Origin: Acidimicrobiales bacterium
GTDB taxonomy: Bacteria; Actinomycetota; Acidimicrobiia; Acidimicrobiales; Aldehydirespiratoraceae
Direction: 5' to 3'
Assembly: GCA_029263215.1 (NCBI GenBank)
Contig: JAJCXY010000120.1
Coordinates: 1 to 49,620 of the forward strand
DNA length: 49,620 bases
A program made the position numbers and the translations under genes. The notes under the pieces are model-generated. The model searched no databases. It was not told the DNA's origin and was given only the letters and a program-made list of their open reading frames with translations. Of this stretch, positions 8,737 to 16,523 are shown in pieces (the stretch's first letter is position 1; each line of letters starts with the position of its first letter).

Positions 8737-9267
8737 TTAGGCCGGGCGGGGAAGCACCCAGATGCCGATCGGGGTCGATGGGAGAATCGACAGGATCTTC
8801 TCCTCGCGGAGGGTGTAGCCGAGCCGTTGCGCCACCGCTTGGGATGCGATATTGCTCGGAAGGATGCAGCTGAAAAGCTCTTCGTCGTCGTGGTTGGCGA
8901 ACGCCCAGTCGATCGACGCTCGACCGGCCTCGGTGGCGTATCCGTGCCCCCAATGGGCGGGATCCAAGGTCCAGCCGATTTCAAGGCCCGGCCAGTCGGC
9001 GATGGCTGGTCGATGGGGCCCGGCCCTGCCCACGAGATCTCCGGAACTCTTCAACTCGACCGCCCAGTTGCCCGAGTTGCGCAAGGCCCATTGGCCCAGC
9101 CAGCGCGCCAGCCCACCCCACGCCATCTCGCGATCGAAGTCCGGATCGACGTGCAGGGCGGCCCTGACCTCGGGGCTGTCGTGGATCGCGAAATAGCGAT
9201 CGAGGTCGTTGTCGACGAAGGGTCGGAGGATCAGTCGCTCGGTTTCGAGCGTGGGGCAGATGTGCAT
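8737..9267 (-). CDS. GNAT family N-acetyltransferase (RimJ/RimL type)
   Basis: A 176-residue acetyl-CoA-dependent acyltransferase of the Acetyltransf_3 group. The N-terminus TLETERLILRPFVDNDLDRYF is the standard opening of the RimJ/RimL family (key block ETERLILRP). EIGWTLDPAHWGHGYATEAG contains the acetyl-CoA pyrophosphate-binding loop, and IASQAVAQRLGYT forms the last helix and strand. Substrates in the group range from ribosomal protein N-termini to antibiotics, so none is assigned. The ATG at 9267 overlaps the TAA of the upstream ribbon-helix-helix gene by one base (TAATG), which strongly indicates translational coupling. Confidence 0.9.
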   Translation of the reverse strand: MHICPTLETERLILRPFVDNDLDRYFAIHDSPEVRAALHVDPDFDREMAWGGLARWLGQWALRNSGNWAVELKSSGDLVGRAGPHRPAIADWPGLEIGWTLDPAHWGHGYATEAGRASIDWAFANHDDEELFSCILPSNIASQAVAQRLGYTLREEKILSILPSTPIGIWVLPRPA

Positions 9268-9425
9268 TATTGGTCCTTGAGCCGGCCGGCGTTCTTGACA
9301 GCTTGGCGTAGAAGGAACTCGATCTGGGCGTTGACCGAACGGAGTTCGTCGGCCGCCCAGCGTTCGAGGGCAGCATGTACATCGGGATCGATGCGAAGCG
9401 GGTAGCTCTTCCGGGGGCGGGCCAT
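9267..9425 (-). CDS. Small ribbon-helix-helix (Arc-type) DNA-binding protein
   Basis: A 52-residue protein read from ATG 9425 to TAA 9267. The N-terminal basic beta strand is [11 protein letters not shown], then a helix [16 protein letters not shown] and a second helix [17 protein letters not shown]. This is the Arc/MetJ-type ribbon-helix-helix layout in which a dimer inserts a beta ribbon in the DNA major groove. The residues [12 protein letters not shown] are characteristic of this small family. It sits 14 bases after the SPFH gene and couples by TAATG into the GNAT gene. It may autoregulate the SPFH operon, which is inferred from gene position only. No toxin-like partner is evident, so I do not call a toxin-antitoxin pair. 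Confidence 0.85.
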   Translation of the reverse strand: MARPRKSYPLRIDPDVHAALERWAADELRSVNAQIEFLLRQAVKNAGRLKDQ

Positions 9426-9439
9426 GGCGCGCTCGCCGC

Positions 9440-10366
9440 CTAGTAGATGGAGCCGGCGTTGACGATCGGGGTGGTCTGCTGCTCGCTGGTGAGGACCACC
9501 AGCAGGTTTGACACCATGGTTGCCTTTCGCTCCTCGTCGAGTTCGACGATGCTCTTCTCGGCGAGGAGCTCGAGGGCGTCCTCCACCATGCCGACCGCAC
9601 CTTCGACGATCTTGCGGCGGGCGGCCACGATCGCGGATGCCTGTTGGCGACGCAGCATCGCCTCGGCGATTTCTGTTGCGTAGGCGAGGTGGGTGAGGCG
9701 GGTCTCTACCACCTCGACACCGGCGGCGCTGAGTCGTTTTTGGAGCTCCGTGTGGAGGGTCTGGGCGACGGTGTCGGGATCGGCTCTCAGGGAGACGCGG
9801 TCGCCTTCGAAGTCGTCGTAAGGGTACTGGGTGCCCAGGTGACGGATGGCCGTCTCGCTCTGCACGACGACGTAGTCGTCGTAGTCGTCGACATCGAAGG
9901 TGGCCTTCGCGGTGTCGACCACACGCCAGACCACGACGGCCGCGATCTCGATCGGGTTGCCTTCCGCATCGTTGACCTTCGACACCGGCGTGGTGAAGTT
10001 GTGCACCCTCTGGCTCAGCTTGCGCGACTCCAGCTTGGTGAACGGATTTGCCGTCCAGTACCAGCCAGGGTCGGTGATCGTGCCCTTGTAGCGCCCGAAC
10101 AAGATGAGCACCAGGGCCTCGTTGGGCTGGACCAGATAGTGGGCGGGGAGCCAGGCCGCGGCCATGAGCGCACCGGCGACGATCACGATTGCCCCCAACC
10201 CGTTCTGGGTTGCGGCGGTGATGGTGACCCCCACGATGAACACGACGATCGCGCCGCCGAGGGCGACGAGGCCCACCAATCCGGCATGAGCGGAGCCGGC
10301 ATGCTCCTGCACCATGTGACCGGTGGCGCTGGGCGAGTCGGATTTGGAGTGCTTGATCTCAGTCAT
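9440..10366 (-). CDS. SPFH/Band 7 domain membrane protein
   Basis: A 308-residue member of the stomatin/prohibitin/flotillin/HflK-C superfamily, which forms large membrane-bound ring assemblies. Two hydrophobic segments occupy about 28-50 and 54-75. The SPFH domain follows: [20 protein letters not shown], a beta-rich middle with [13 protein letters not shown], and [26 protein letters not shown] leading to the helical region. The C-terminus [14 protein letters not shown] is common in actinobacterial members. The role is probably in membrane microdomain organisation or protease control; the precise partner is unknown. It appears to head an operon with the small ribbon-helix-helix protein and the GNAT. 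The ATG lies very close to a putative -10 box, so the mRNA may be leaderless. Confidence 0.9.
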   Translation of the reverse strand: MTEIKHSKSDSPSATGHMVQEHAGSAHAGLVGLVALGGAIVVFIVGVTITAATQNGLGAIVIVAGALMAAAWLPAHYLVQPNEALVLILFGRYKGTITDPGWYWTANPFTKLESRKLSQRVHNFTTPVSKVNDAEGNPIEIAAVVVWRVVDTAKATFDVDDYDDYVVVQSETAIRHLGTQYPYDDFEGDRVSLRADPDTVAQTLHTELQKRLSAAGVEVVETRLTHLAYATEIAEAMLRRQQASAIVAARRKIVEGAVGMVEDALELLAEKSIVELDEERKATMVSNLLVVLTSEQQTTPIVNAGSIY

Positions 10367-10368
10367 AG

Positions 10369-10380
10369 ATCATTATGATA
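10369..10380. promoter_or_regulatory. Divergent -10 boxes within a small palindrome
   Basis: Between the SPFH gene and the luciferase-like oxidoreductase gene lies an AT-rich island with the palindrome ATCAT-T-ATGAT (10369-10379). On the plus strand it contains TATGAT (10374-10379), one base from the -10 consensus. On the minus strand it contains TATCAT (10380-10375). The minus-strand box would place the transcript start one or two bases before the SPFH ATG at 10366, predicting a leaderless mRNA. No convincing -35 is seen for either direction. The palindrome could also be an operator for the ribbon-helix-helix protein encoded two genes into the operon; this is inference. Confidence 0.45.
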
Positions 10381-10432
10381 TCACTCTCAGCCCGATTCCC
10401 TCTAGGCAGTGATGCTTTGGCAGGATGCCGCC

Positions 10433-11296
10433 ATGAAATTCGGACTTGCATTCGCCAACACCGCTCGATTCATCTCCGGAGAGGGGGCGGCGAGAATGGG
10501 CCGCGCCGCGGAGGCCGCCGGCTTCGAGTCGGTCTGGACGGTCGAACACATCGTCTACCCGGAGGGCTACGAATCGTCCTACCCCTACTCGCGCGACGGG
10601 AAGATGCCGGGGGGTGGGGACGCACCCATACCCGATCCTCTCGTGTGGCTGGCGTTCGTCGCCGCCAACACCACCGAACTCAAGCTCGCCACGGGGATCT
10701 CACTGCTGCCCGAACATCATCCGGTCACCTATGCCAAAGAGGTCGCCACTCTCGACTCCATGTCGAATGGCCGCGTCATCCTCGGCATCGGCATCGGTTG
10801 GCTCAGGGAGGAATTCGCCGCCCTCGGCATCCCTTGGCAGGGGCGCGCGAGGAGGACTGAGGAATACGCCGAGGTCATGCGCGCACTGTGGGCAAGCGAC
10901 GATGTTTCCTTCGATGGCGAGTTCGTCAGCTTCGCGAACCTGTCGTCCAACCCGAAACCGGCGGCCGGTCCGGTGCCGATCCACATCGGCGGCCACAGCC
11001 GCGCCTCGGCCGAACGAGCGGGCCGGATGGGCGACGGCTTCTTCCCCGCCGGTGGTGACCTGGCCGAACTCTTCGACATTGCCCGTCAGTCGGCCGCCGA
11101 TGCCGGACGCGATCCGGAGGCAATCGAGATGACGGGATCACACCCCGGTGTGCTCGGCAAGGACCCGGGAGCCGCGGTGGAGCAAGCCGTGTCGTGGGGG
11201 ATGCATCGCATGCTCGTGCCCGCCTACCGCCATATGCGCGACACCGAGGAGTCGATGGCAGCGTTCGGTGAGCAGGTGATCGTTTCCTTTGGGTAG
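10433..11296 (+). CDS. LLM-class (luciferase-like) F420-dependent oxidoreductase
   Basis: A 287-residue TIM-barrel oxidoreductase of the bacterial luciferase-like superfamily, in the actinobacterial subfamily usually annotated as F420-dependent (TIGR03619 type). The N-terminus MKFGLAFANT, the active-site region ESVWTVEHIVYPEGY, and the cofactor-binding blocks ATGISLLPEHHPV and GRVILGIGIGWLREEF are all present. PVPIHIGGHSRASAERAGRMGDGFFP completes the flavin-phosphate-binding side (key block IGGHS). The hydride acceptor is unknown. ATG 10433 is chosen over the in-frame upstream ATG because it begins at the first barrel strand. Expression probably starts from the -10 box near 10374. Confidence 0.9.
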   Translation: MKFGLAFANTARFISGEGAARMGRAAEAAGFESVWTVEHIVYPEGYESSYPYSRDGKMPGGGDAPIPDPLVWLAFVAANTTELKLATGISLLPEHHPVTYAKEVATLDSMSNGRVILGIGIGWLREEFAALGIPWQGRARRTEEYAEVMRALWASDDVSFDGEFVSFANLSSNPKPAAGPVPIHIGGHSRASAERAGRMGDGFFPAGGDLAELFDIARQSAADAGRDPEAIEMTGSHPGVLGKDPGAAVEQAVSWGMHRMLVPAYRHMRDTEESMAAFGEQVIVSFG

Positions 11297-11334
11297 GAGT
11301 CGGCGACCGGCTCGCCCTGCGTACCTGTTGTGTA

Positions 11335-11364
11335 TGTGACAGTTGACACAGAGTGAGCTACAGT
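11335..11364 (+). promoter_or_regulatory. Promoter with overlapping Crp-like site for the cupredoxin gene
   Basis: GTGACA (11336-11341) and TACAGT (11359-11364) are separated by exactly 17 bases, a good housekeeping-type promoter. The predicted start is near 11371, about 30 bases ahead of the ATG at 11402. Overlapping the -35 is TGTGA-CAGTTG-ACACA (11335-11350), which matches the Crp consensus TGTGA-N6-TCACA at nine of ten positions. A site on the -35 would fit repression or class II-like control. The window encodes a Crp/Fnr regulator at 47045-47752, but that it binds here is only a suggestion. A separate perfect TTGACA (11343-11348) has no -10 at the right distance. Confidence 0.5.
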
Positions 11365-11401
11365 CCGCGCCAACAATTTCCCTAGTTTGAAGCGGGCGAA
11401 A

Positions 11402-11851
11402 ATGAAAACCAGATACATGTCAGGATTCCTCGGCGCGGCCGCGGTTTCAATCCTTCTACTGTCGGCCTGTGGCTCCGACGACAACGAGTTGAGCGTCCAG
11501 CTCGCGGAGTGGTCGGTCACCGTCGACGGATCCGCAGACAGCGGCGATGTGAGCATCACCGCCGACAACGTCGGTGCCGAGGCCCACGAACTCGTCATCG
11601 TCAAGGGTCTTTCGATCAGCGAGCTCGAGGGCTTCCTCGACGAGACCGGCTTCGTCGTGGAGGACGACCTCCCCGAGGGCGCCTTCATCGGTGAGATCGA
11701 GGAATTCGCTGCCGGCACCAGCGACGACGGCACTTTCAATCTGCCCGCCGGCGACTACGTATTCTTCTGCAACATCGTGGAGGAAGAAGATGATGGCTCC
11801 TATGAGAGTCACTTCCTCGAGGGCATGACCACCACCGTTTCGATCGGCTGA
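11402..11851 (+). CDS. Cupredoxin-like lipoprotein
   Basis: A 149-residue secreted lipoprotein. A basic start and hydrophobic stretch end in the lipobox LLSAC with lipidated Cys23. The mature part, about 125 residues and very acidic, has beta strands typical of small blue copper proteins. Candidate type 1 copper ligands occur in the classical order: His62 (EAHELVIVKG), Cys123 (DYVFFCNIVEEE), His137 and Met142 (SHFLEGM). An acidic insert lies between Cys and the second His. The likely role is copper binding or electron transfer at the outer face of the membrane, inferred from the ligand pattern. It is monocistronic, with its own promoter and a downstream hairpin. Confidence 0.78.
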   Translation: MKTRYMSGFLGAAAVSILLLSACGSDDNELSVQLAEWSVTVDGSADSGDVSITADNVGAEAHELVIVKGLSISELEGFLDETGFVVEDDLPEGAFIGEIEEFAAGTSDDGTFNLPAGDYVFFCNIVEEEDDGSYESHFLEGMTTTVSIG

Positions 11852-11876
11852 GTCGGCCAATCATTCAGAATCGAGT

Positions 11877-11912
11877 TTGGGCCGGTCCTGCGGGGCCGGC
11901 CCAAGCCGTTTT
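11877..11912 (+). terminator. Intrinsic terminator after the cupredoxin gene
   Basis: A perfect 9-bp stem (TTGGGCCGG at 11877-11885 with CCGGCCCAA at 11896-11904) and a 10-base loop is followed by GCCG and a short TTTT run (11909-11912). It lies 26 bases after the cupredoxin stop and ends on the last base of the convergent alpha/beta hydrolase gene, so it may also help stop transcription coming from the other side. Confidence 0.7.
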
Positions 11913-12817
11913 CACGGGCCCTCGGTCCGGCGCAACGGGTGGGAATGATCCCAGTCGGCCAGCAGTGAACGCAGGGCCGTGATCAGTATCAGGGGGACAT
12001 CGAGCATCGGGTGATGACCCGCGGTCGGCAGCTCGATCACCGGAGCGACCCGCCCGAGTTGGTCGTACATGTAGTCGCCGATGTCGGGGGTGACGAGCCC
12101 GTGCTCACAACGGAGCAGGGCAACGCGGCACCGGATTCGGGGCAGCAGCTCGCTCGCTTCGCGCCGGGGCGGGATGAAGATCGTCGGATCGAACTTCCAA
12201 GTCCACGAGCCATCATCGAGCCGCATCAAGGAGTGACGGGCTACGTGCTCTTTCACGAAGGGGAGGTAGATCTCTTGGGCCGGGATCGTACGGAACTTGG
12301 CGATCGGGATCTCGGGGTCGTCGTAGGTTTTGGCCTTCGCAAAGTCGTCGGTGCGGTGGGCGTGCTGCACCTCCGGGTCGACCTCGAGCACCGGCGAGTC
12401 GATGATCACTGCTCCGGCGAGCAGTTCGGCGTGGCGCGCTGCGGTGGCGATGGTGACGAAACCACCCATCGAGTGGCCGATGAGCACAGGCGGGGCCGGG
12501 AAATCACATGCCGCGATCACTGCTGCCACCTCATCGCACCAGGCATCGAGGCGGTAGTCGTCGCGCCGGTCGCTGTCGCCATGACCGCTCAGATCGATCG
12601 CCACGGCCTGGTACTCGGGGAGAAAGGTGGGGGCGATGTGGCTCCACCAATGGGCGTGAGCCGCGCCACCGTGGATGAAGACGAGGCCCGGACGCCCCCG
12701 CTCCCCCCAGCTGAGATAGTTGATCGATGCGCCCGCGGACTCGACGGTGTTGCGCACCGGTTCGGTGGCGATCGCGGATCGGAACCAGAGCGGGATATCA
12801 GTCGACTGTTCGCTCAT
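11912..12817 (-). CDS. Alpha/beta hydrolase
   Basis: A 301-residue serine hydrolase of the alpha/beta fold. The oxyanion-hole motif is FIHGGAAHAHWW, the nucleophile elbow GHSMGG sits near residue 120, and the catalytic histidine is in TAGHHPML near the C-terminus. The strand 4 signature AIDLSGHGDSDRRDDY is typical of esterase, lipase or haloalkane dehalogenase relatives. No signal peptide is present, so it acts in the cytoplasm on an unknown ester or similar substrate. Its ATG overlaps the TGA of the upstream Ppx/GppA gene by one base (TGATG), so it is translationally coupled in the minus-strand operon that begins at the tRNA synthetase-like gene. Confidence 0.9.
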   Translation of the reverse strand: MSEQSTDIPLWFRSAIATEPVRNTVESAGASINYLSWGERGRPGLVFIHGGAAHAHWWSHIAPTFLPEYQAVAIDLSGHGDSDRRDDYRLDAWCDEVAAVIAACDFPAPPVLIGHSMGGFVTIATAARHAELLAGAVIIDSPVLEVDPEVQHAHRTDDFAKAKTYDDPEIPIAKFRTIPAQEIYLPFVKEHVARHSLMRLDDGSWTWKFDPTIFIPPRREASELLPRIRCRVALLRCEHGLVTPDIGDYMYDQLGRVAPVIELPTAGHHPMLDVPLILITALRSLLADWDHSHPLRRTEGP

Positions 12818-14340
12818 CAGGACCTCTCCTCGATGTGGATGCTGCGCTCGACGGCCTCTGCCAGCAGGCCGGCTCGTTCTCGTCCGGTGAAAAGCTCGAG
12901 CTCGACATCGGCGCCGGGTTCGGTGGTGAGTTCGATGACGACCCTGTGGATCGTGGCGGTGGCCGAGACGGTCTTCACGGCCCGACGGTAGGTGCGGTCG
13001 AGCCCGATCGCCACTCGGAGCAGGCCGGCCAGGACCCGCACTCGTTCCTGGTCGGCTGTCGTGAGAACGCTGAACTCGAGATGTTTCGGGCTCGGGCTGC
13101 TCTTGCGGTGGTACCGCGCCACCTGGCCGATCAGTTCGAGCTCGTTTTCGGTGAATCCGGAGAGATGCTCGGAGTTTCGGATCAGGTAGTAGCTGTGCTT
13201 GTGATGAGCAGCGTGAGCCACGAACAGACCCACATTGTGGAGTAGCCCCCCGGCCTCGAGGATGTCGCGTTCGTAGTCGCCGAGTCCATGCAGATCCGAC
13301 ATCTCGTCGAACAGCTGCAGGGCCAGGTCGGTGGCGTGTTGGGCGTGGTCGAGGTCTTCTTCGTAGCGCCGTGCCGTGGCGAGCACGCCCGATCGTCGAA
13401 GGTCGGTGAGGTGATGCAGAGCGTCGGTTGTGCTGGCCCGGCGCTGGGCGCGGTCGAGGATCACCCCCTCACGAAGCGCTCCCCCGGAGATCAACATCTC
13501 GGTGATGCCGAGGCCCTTGAACAGCTGGCGCAGCAATACCGCGCCGGCCACGATCACGTCTCGGCGGTGCTCGTCGAGGCCCTCCATATCGTCGCGGTCG
13601 GAGGGACGGGCTCGGGTGGCCAGCCCAGCCACGACGGCGTCGAGGCCGTCGCGGGTGAGGGTCTCAGGATCGCCACCGGCCATCCGAGCGAGCGTCTCCG
13701 CGGTGCCCGAGCATCCCACCGCAACCTCGAATCCCAACTCCTCGATCTCCCGAGCAACCGGAGCCACGAATGCCCGCACATACCGTCGACAGGCCTTCAC
13801 CGCCCCCGCTTCGATGATGCCACCGGGAAAGAAGCGATCGGTGAGTCGAATGTGGCCGAGCTTCAGCGAACGGGCGAGGAGGGGCACCGTGGCTTCGCCG
13901 ACCACCAACTCCGTCGATCCACCACCGATGTCGATCACCAGGTGGCGACGGTCTGCCACCGCCACCGATCCGAGAGCCCCGAGGTGTATGAGTCGGGCTT
14001 CCTCCACCCCGGAGATCACCTCCACATCGACTCCGGCTTCGTCGCGAGCCCGATCGAGGAAGGTGCGCTGGTCCTCGGCCTCGCGCACCGCGCTGGTGGC
14101 GAGGGCGACGAGCTCTGCATCGTGAACCGCAGCAATCCGTCGGAAGCGGTCGAGAGCGGCGACGGCACGGGTAACCGCGACAGGATCGAGTCGTTTCATG
14201 TCGGCGCGCCCCGAGCCGAGTCGCACCGGGGCCTTCTCGCGGGCCAGCACCTCAGGCGGGGCGCCGTCGATGGGCCGGGCGACCAAAAGGTGTACGGAGT
14301 TCGTGCCGACGTCGATCGCGGCGATCGGCCTGGAAGTCAT
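12817..14340 (-). CDS. Ppx/GppA phosphatase family protein
   Basis: A 507-residue protein of the exopolyphosphatase/guanosine pentaphosphate phosphatase family (ASKHA fold). It removes terminal phosphate from polyphosphate or converts pppGpp to ppGpp. The N-terminal phosphate loop reads AAIDVGTNSVHLLV, the second loop is VIDIGGGSTELVVG, and VGCSGTAETLARM supports the third nucleotide-binding segment. After about residue 310 comes an HD-type helical domain with LLHNVGLFVAHAAHHKHSYYLI, as in full-length Ppx. Sequence cannot say which substrate is preferred. The start overlaps the stop of the MFS gene by 4 bases (ATGA). Confidence 0.92.
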   Translation of the reverse strand: MTSRPIAAIDVGTNSVHLLVARPIDGAPPEVLAREKAPVRLGSGRADMKRLDPVAVTRAVAALDRFRRIAAVHDAELVALATSAVREAEDQRTFLDRARDEAGVDVEVISGVEEARLIHLGALGSVAVADRRHLVIDIGGGSTELVVGEATVPLLARSLKLGHIRLTDRFFPGGIIEAGAVKACRRYVRAFVAPVAREIEELGFEVAVGCSGTAETLARMAGGDPETLTRDGLDAVVAGLATRARPSDRDDMEGLDEHRRDVIVAGAVLLRQLFKGLGITEMLISGGALREGVILDRAQRRASTTDALHHLTDLRRSGVLATARRYEEDLDHAQHATDLALQLFDEMSDLHGLGDYERDILEAGGLLHNVGLFVAHAAHHKHSYYLIRNSEHLSGFTENELELIGQVARYHRKSSPSPKHLEFSVLTTADQERVRVLAGLLRVAIGLDRTYRRAVKTVSATATIHRVVIELTTEPGADVELELFTGRERAGLLAEAVERSIHIEERS

Positions 14341-15527
14341 CGTCGACTACGCAGGCCGAGCTCGGCCTGGGTGGTGGTGGGATGCACGTCGCCCAGGATC
14401 CGGCCCGAGAAGATGAGAGCCAGCCCCGAGACACATGCGGCCGCGAGGAATCCGGCGGCGCGATCGTCGGCAATGTCGGCAACCACCCCGATCAGGGGGC
14501 CTCCGAGGCCGAAGGCGAGGTCGAAGAACATCGACTGGGTGCTGATCGCGTGGCTCCGTTCCTCATCGGGGGCGTTGTCTACCACCAGCGCGAATAGGGC
14601 CGGGAACAGGAAGGTCTGGCCCACCGCGATCACCGCGGTGGCCACATAGACGCCGGCCGGTTCCTGCCAGAGATAGAGAGTGACGAGGCCTACGAAGCTG
14701 CACGAAAGGGAGATTCGAGTAGTGGTGAGCGGCCCCAACCGGTCGGGAAGTCGCGCTCCCACGGTTCGCAGCACGATGATCACCGCGGCGAGAACCGTGA
14801 ACACGGTGCCGGTGTTGGCGATGCCGACATGGGCGGCGTGGAGGGCAGCGAAGGTGAGGAAACCGATGTAGCCGATGATGCCGAGGAACAGCATCAACCC
14901 CGGCCTCAGTGCCGCCCTGTGCAGCAGCACCCGTTTCGACGGTTTTGGGGGTGCGACAGCAGGCGCACCGGGGGCCAGGATGGAGAAGGCTGCGGCGAGT
15001 ACGGCCAGACCGCCGGCCAGCAGCCAGGCCGTATCCGTGCCGGCCGACTCGGCTACGAACTCACCGAGGGGCGGGGCGATGAACAGGGAGCCGTAAATCG
15101 ACAGCGAAAAGTACGAGGCGGCCTCGGCGCGCCTGTCGTTGGGAGTCATGTCCTGGATGGCGGTGGCGGCGCCGACGAATACCGCGGCCTCGCCGAGGCC
15201 GGCCAGGGCACGAAATACCACCACCATCGAGATTGTGGTGGCGGTGGCGGTGGCCATCGTTCCGAGCCCGGCCGTGGTGGCACCCACCGCGATCAGTATC
15301 CGCCGGCCCCGACGATCACCGATGGGTCCCACCAGGGGCCGCACGACGGCGGCGGCGAGGCCGAAGGAACTCACCGCGATGCCGACCTGGGTGGAGGTAC
15401 CGCCGAGCTCGCCCTCCACATAGAGAGGAAGGACCGAGAGCGTCATGTTGAGCCCGAGGAAGTACACGCTTACCCCGACGCACAGGAGAACGAAACGTGG
15501 AGTGAGAAGGCGAGATGTGGGGTTCAC
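14337..15527 (-). CDS. MFS transporter
   Basis: A 396-residue, roughly 12-helix major facilitator transporter. Between helices 2 and 3 it carries the family motif as GPIGDRRGRRILI, and helix 5 has AAPPLGEF-like residues (IAPPLGEFVAES). A second half with ARLPDRLGPLTT repeats the motif in degenerate form. The pattern is typical of drug or metabolite exporters; no substrate is assigned. GTG 15527 is preferred because it forms a GTGA overlap with the stop of the upstream glutamyl-Q synthetase gene. A GTG at 15563 is also in frame but would overlap that gene by 40 bases. Confidence 0.88.
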   Translation of the reverse strand: MNPTSRLLTPRFVLLCVGVSVYFLGLNMTLSVLPLYVEGELGGTSTQVGIAVSSFGLAAAVVRPLVGPIGDRRGRRILIAVGATTAGLGTMATATATTISMVVVFRALAGLGEAAVFVGAATAIQDMTPNDRRAEAASYFSLSIYGSLFIAPPLGEFVAESAGTDTAWLLAGGLAVLAAAFSILAPGAPAVAPPKPSKRVLLHRAALRPGLMLFLGIIGYIGFLTFAALHAAHVGIANTGTVFTVLAAVIIVLRTVGARLPDRLGPLTTTRISLSCSFVGLVTLYLWQEPAGVYVATAVIAVGQTFLFPALFALVVDNAPDEERSHAISTQSMFFDLAFGLGGPLIGVVADIADDRAAGFLAAACVSGLALIFSGRILGDVHPTTTQAELGLRSRR

Positions 15528-16441
15528 CAGGGTTCGGTCATCTGTCGGGGGGAGAGGGTCCACGGTTCGAGACGGATCGACGAGGGGTCGAAACGTTCGA
15601 TGAGCTCGGCGGCTCGGATCTCGTCCTCCGGCACGGATAGGCCAAGACTACGAGCGAGCTCCCCGATCACCTTCTCCGGCGAGTCGCCCAGCCCCAGTCG
15701 GTCGTGGATGGTCACCGAGCCGTGGCGCTTCGCCAGCCGGTCGCCATCATGAGCCAGTACCAGAGGTACGTGGGCCCACCTCGGTCGCTCGATTCCGAGC
15801 AGGTCCATGAGGTGAGCCTGGCGGGGGGTCGAGCTGAGCAGATCGTCGGCTCTCACCACCTCCTCGACTCCTTGGGCTGCGTCGTCGATCACCACCACCA
15901 GGTTGTAGGCCGGCGTGCCATCGCCGCGCCTGAGCACGAGGTCGTCTACGGGGGCTCGGTGCGAGCCGTGTAGACGGTCGACGATTTCGACTTCGCCGCC
16001 GTCGGTGCGTAGGCGCAGAGCCGGCGGCCGTCCGGATGCCTCGCGCTCTCGTTTCTCGATTCGGGACAGGCGCCGACAGGTACCGGGATAGTGGCCGGGG
16101 GTGTGGTGTGGGGCCGATGCCGCCTCCCTTATCTCTCGCCGTGAACACCAGCACGGATAGGTGAGCCCGGCCCGGTCGAGATCGGACAGCACTGCCTCGT
16201 ACCGTTCGGTGCGCTCACTCTGGAGGACCGCTTCGCCGTCCCACGTGAGTCCGAGAATCTCGAGGTCGCGGCGCTGGCTTTCGAAGTGTTCGGCCTGCAC
16301 GGTGGCTGAGTCGAGATCCTCGAAGCGGAGCAGGAAGCGGGACCTCGCGGCACGAGCGAAGAGCCAGGCCGCCAGGCCGGTGCGCAGGTTGCCGATGTGG
16401 AGCATGCCGGTGGGACTGGGGGCAAAACGACCGACGCTCAC
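15524..16441 (-). CDS. gluQ: Glutamyl-Q tRNA(Asp) synthetase
   Basis: A truncated glutamyl-tRNA synthetase paralogue that attaches glutamate to the queuosine base in the anticodon of tRNA(Asp). The class I HIGH motif reads HIGN in PTGMLHIGNLRTGL. The KMSKS counterpart is LAKRHGS. The zinc-binding pattern YPCWCSRRE followed by YPGTC is characteristic of GluQ-RS. At 305 residues it lacks the anticodon-binding domain of a true GluRS, as expected. GTG 16441 is preferred because GAGGA lies 7 bases upstream; ATG 16462 would add seven residues and begin almost on the hairpin at 16465. Queuosine biosynthesis genes are not in the window. Confidence 0.93.
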   Translation of the reverse strand: MSVGRFAPSPTGMLHIGNLRTGLAAWLFARAARSRFLLRFEDLDSATVQAEHFESQRRDLEILGLTWDGEAVLQSERTERYEAVLSDLDRAGLTYPCWCSRREIREAASAPHHTPGHYPGTCRRLSRIEKREREASGRPPALRLRTDGGEVEIVDRLHGSHRAPVDDLVLRRGDGTPAYNLVVVIDDAAQGVEEVVRADDLLSSTPRQAHLMDLLGIERPRWAHVPLVLAHDGDRLAKRHGSVTIHDRLGLGDSPEKVIGELARSLGLSVPEDEIRAAELIERFDPSSIRLEPWTLSPRQMTEPW

Positions 16442-16464
16442 CTGCTGATCCTCGCACGGCATGC

Positions 16465-16506
16465 GCCTGCCGCCCGGGTTTCCCCTCCAGGGCCCGGACG
16501 GCAGGC
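16465..16506 (-). terminator. Strong hairpin between the VWA gene and gluQ
   Basis: Arms at 16465-16478 and 16493-16506 pair over 14 positions with a single mismatch that is wobble-compatible, around a 14-base loop. It begins 18 bases after the VWA gene stop. No T-run follows on the minus strand, so it may be a factor-dependent terminator or mRNA-protecting structure separating the VWA transcript from the gluQ operon. Confidence 0.6.
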
Positions 16507-16523
16507 TGATCAGTCGGCATCAC

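Noticed and set aside
9267-9425. Ribbon-helix-helix gene as antitoxin of a toxin-antitoxin pair
   Set aside because: The neighbouring GNAT is of the RimJ/RimL type and lacks the compact form of TacT/AtaT toxins (which pair with larger RHH antitoxins); the consistent upstream partner is the SPFH gene.
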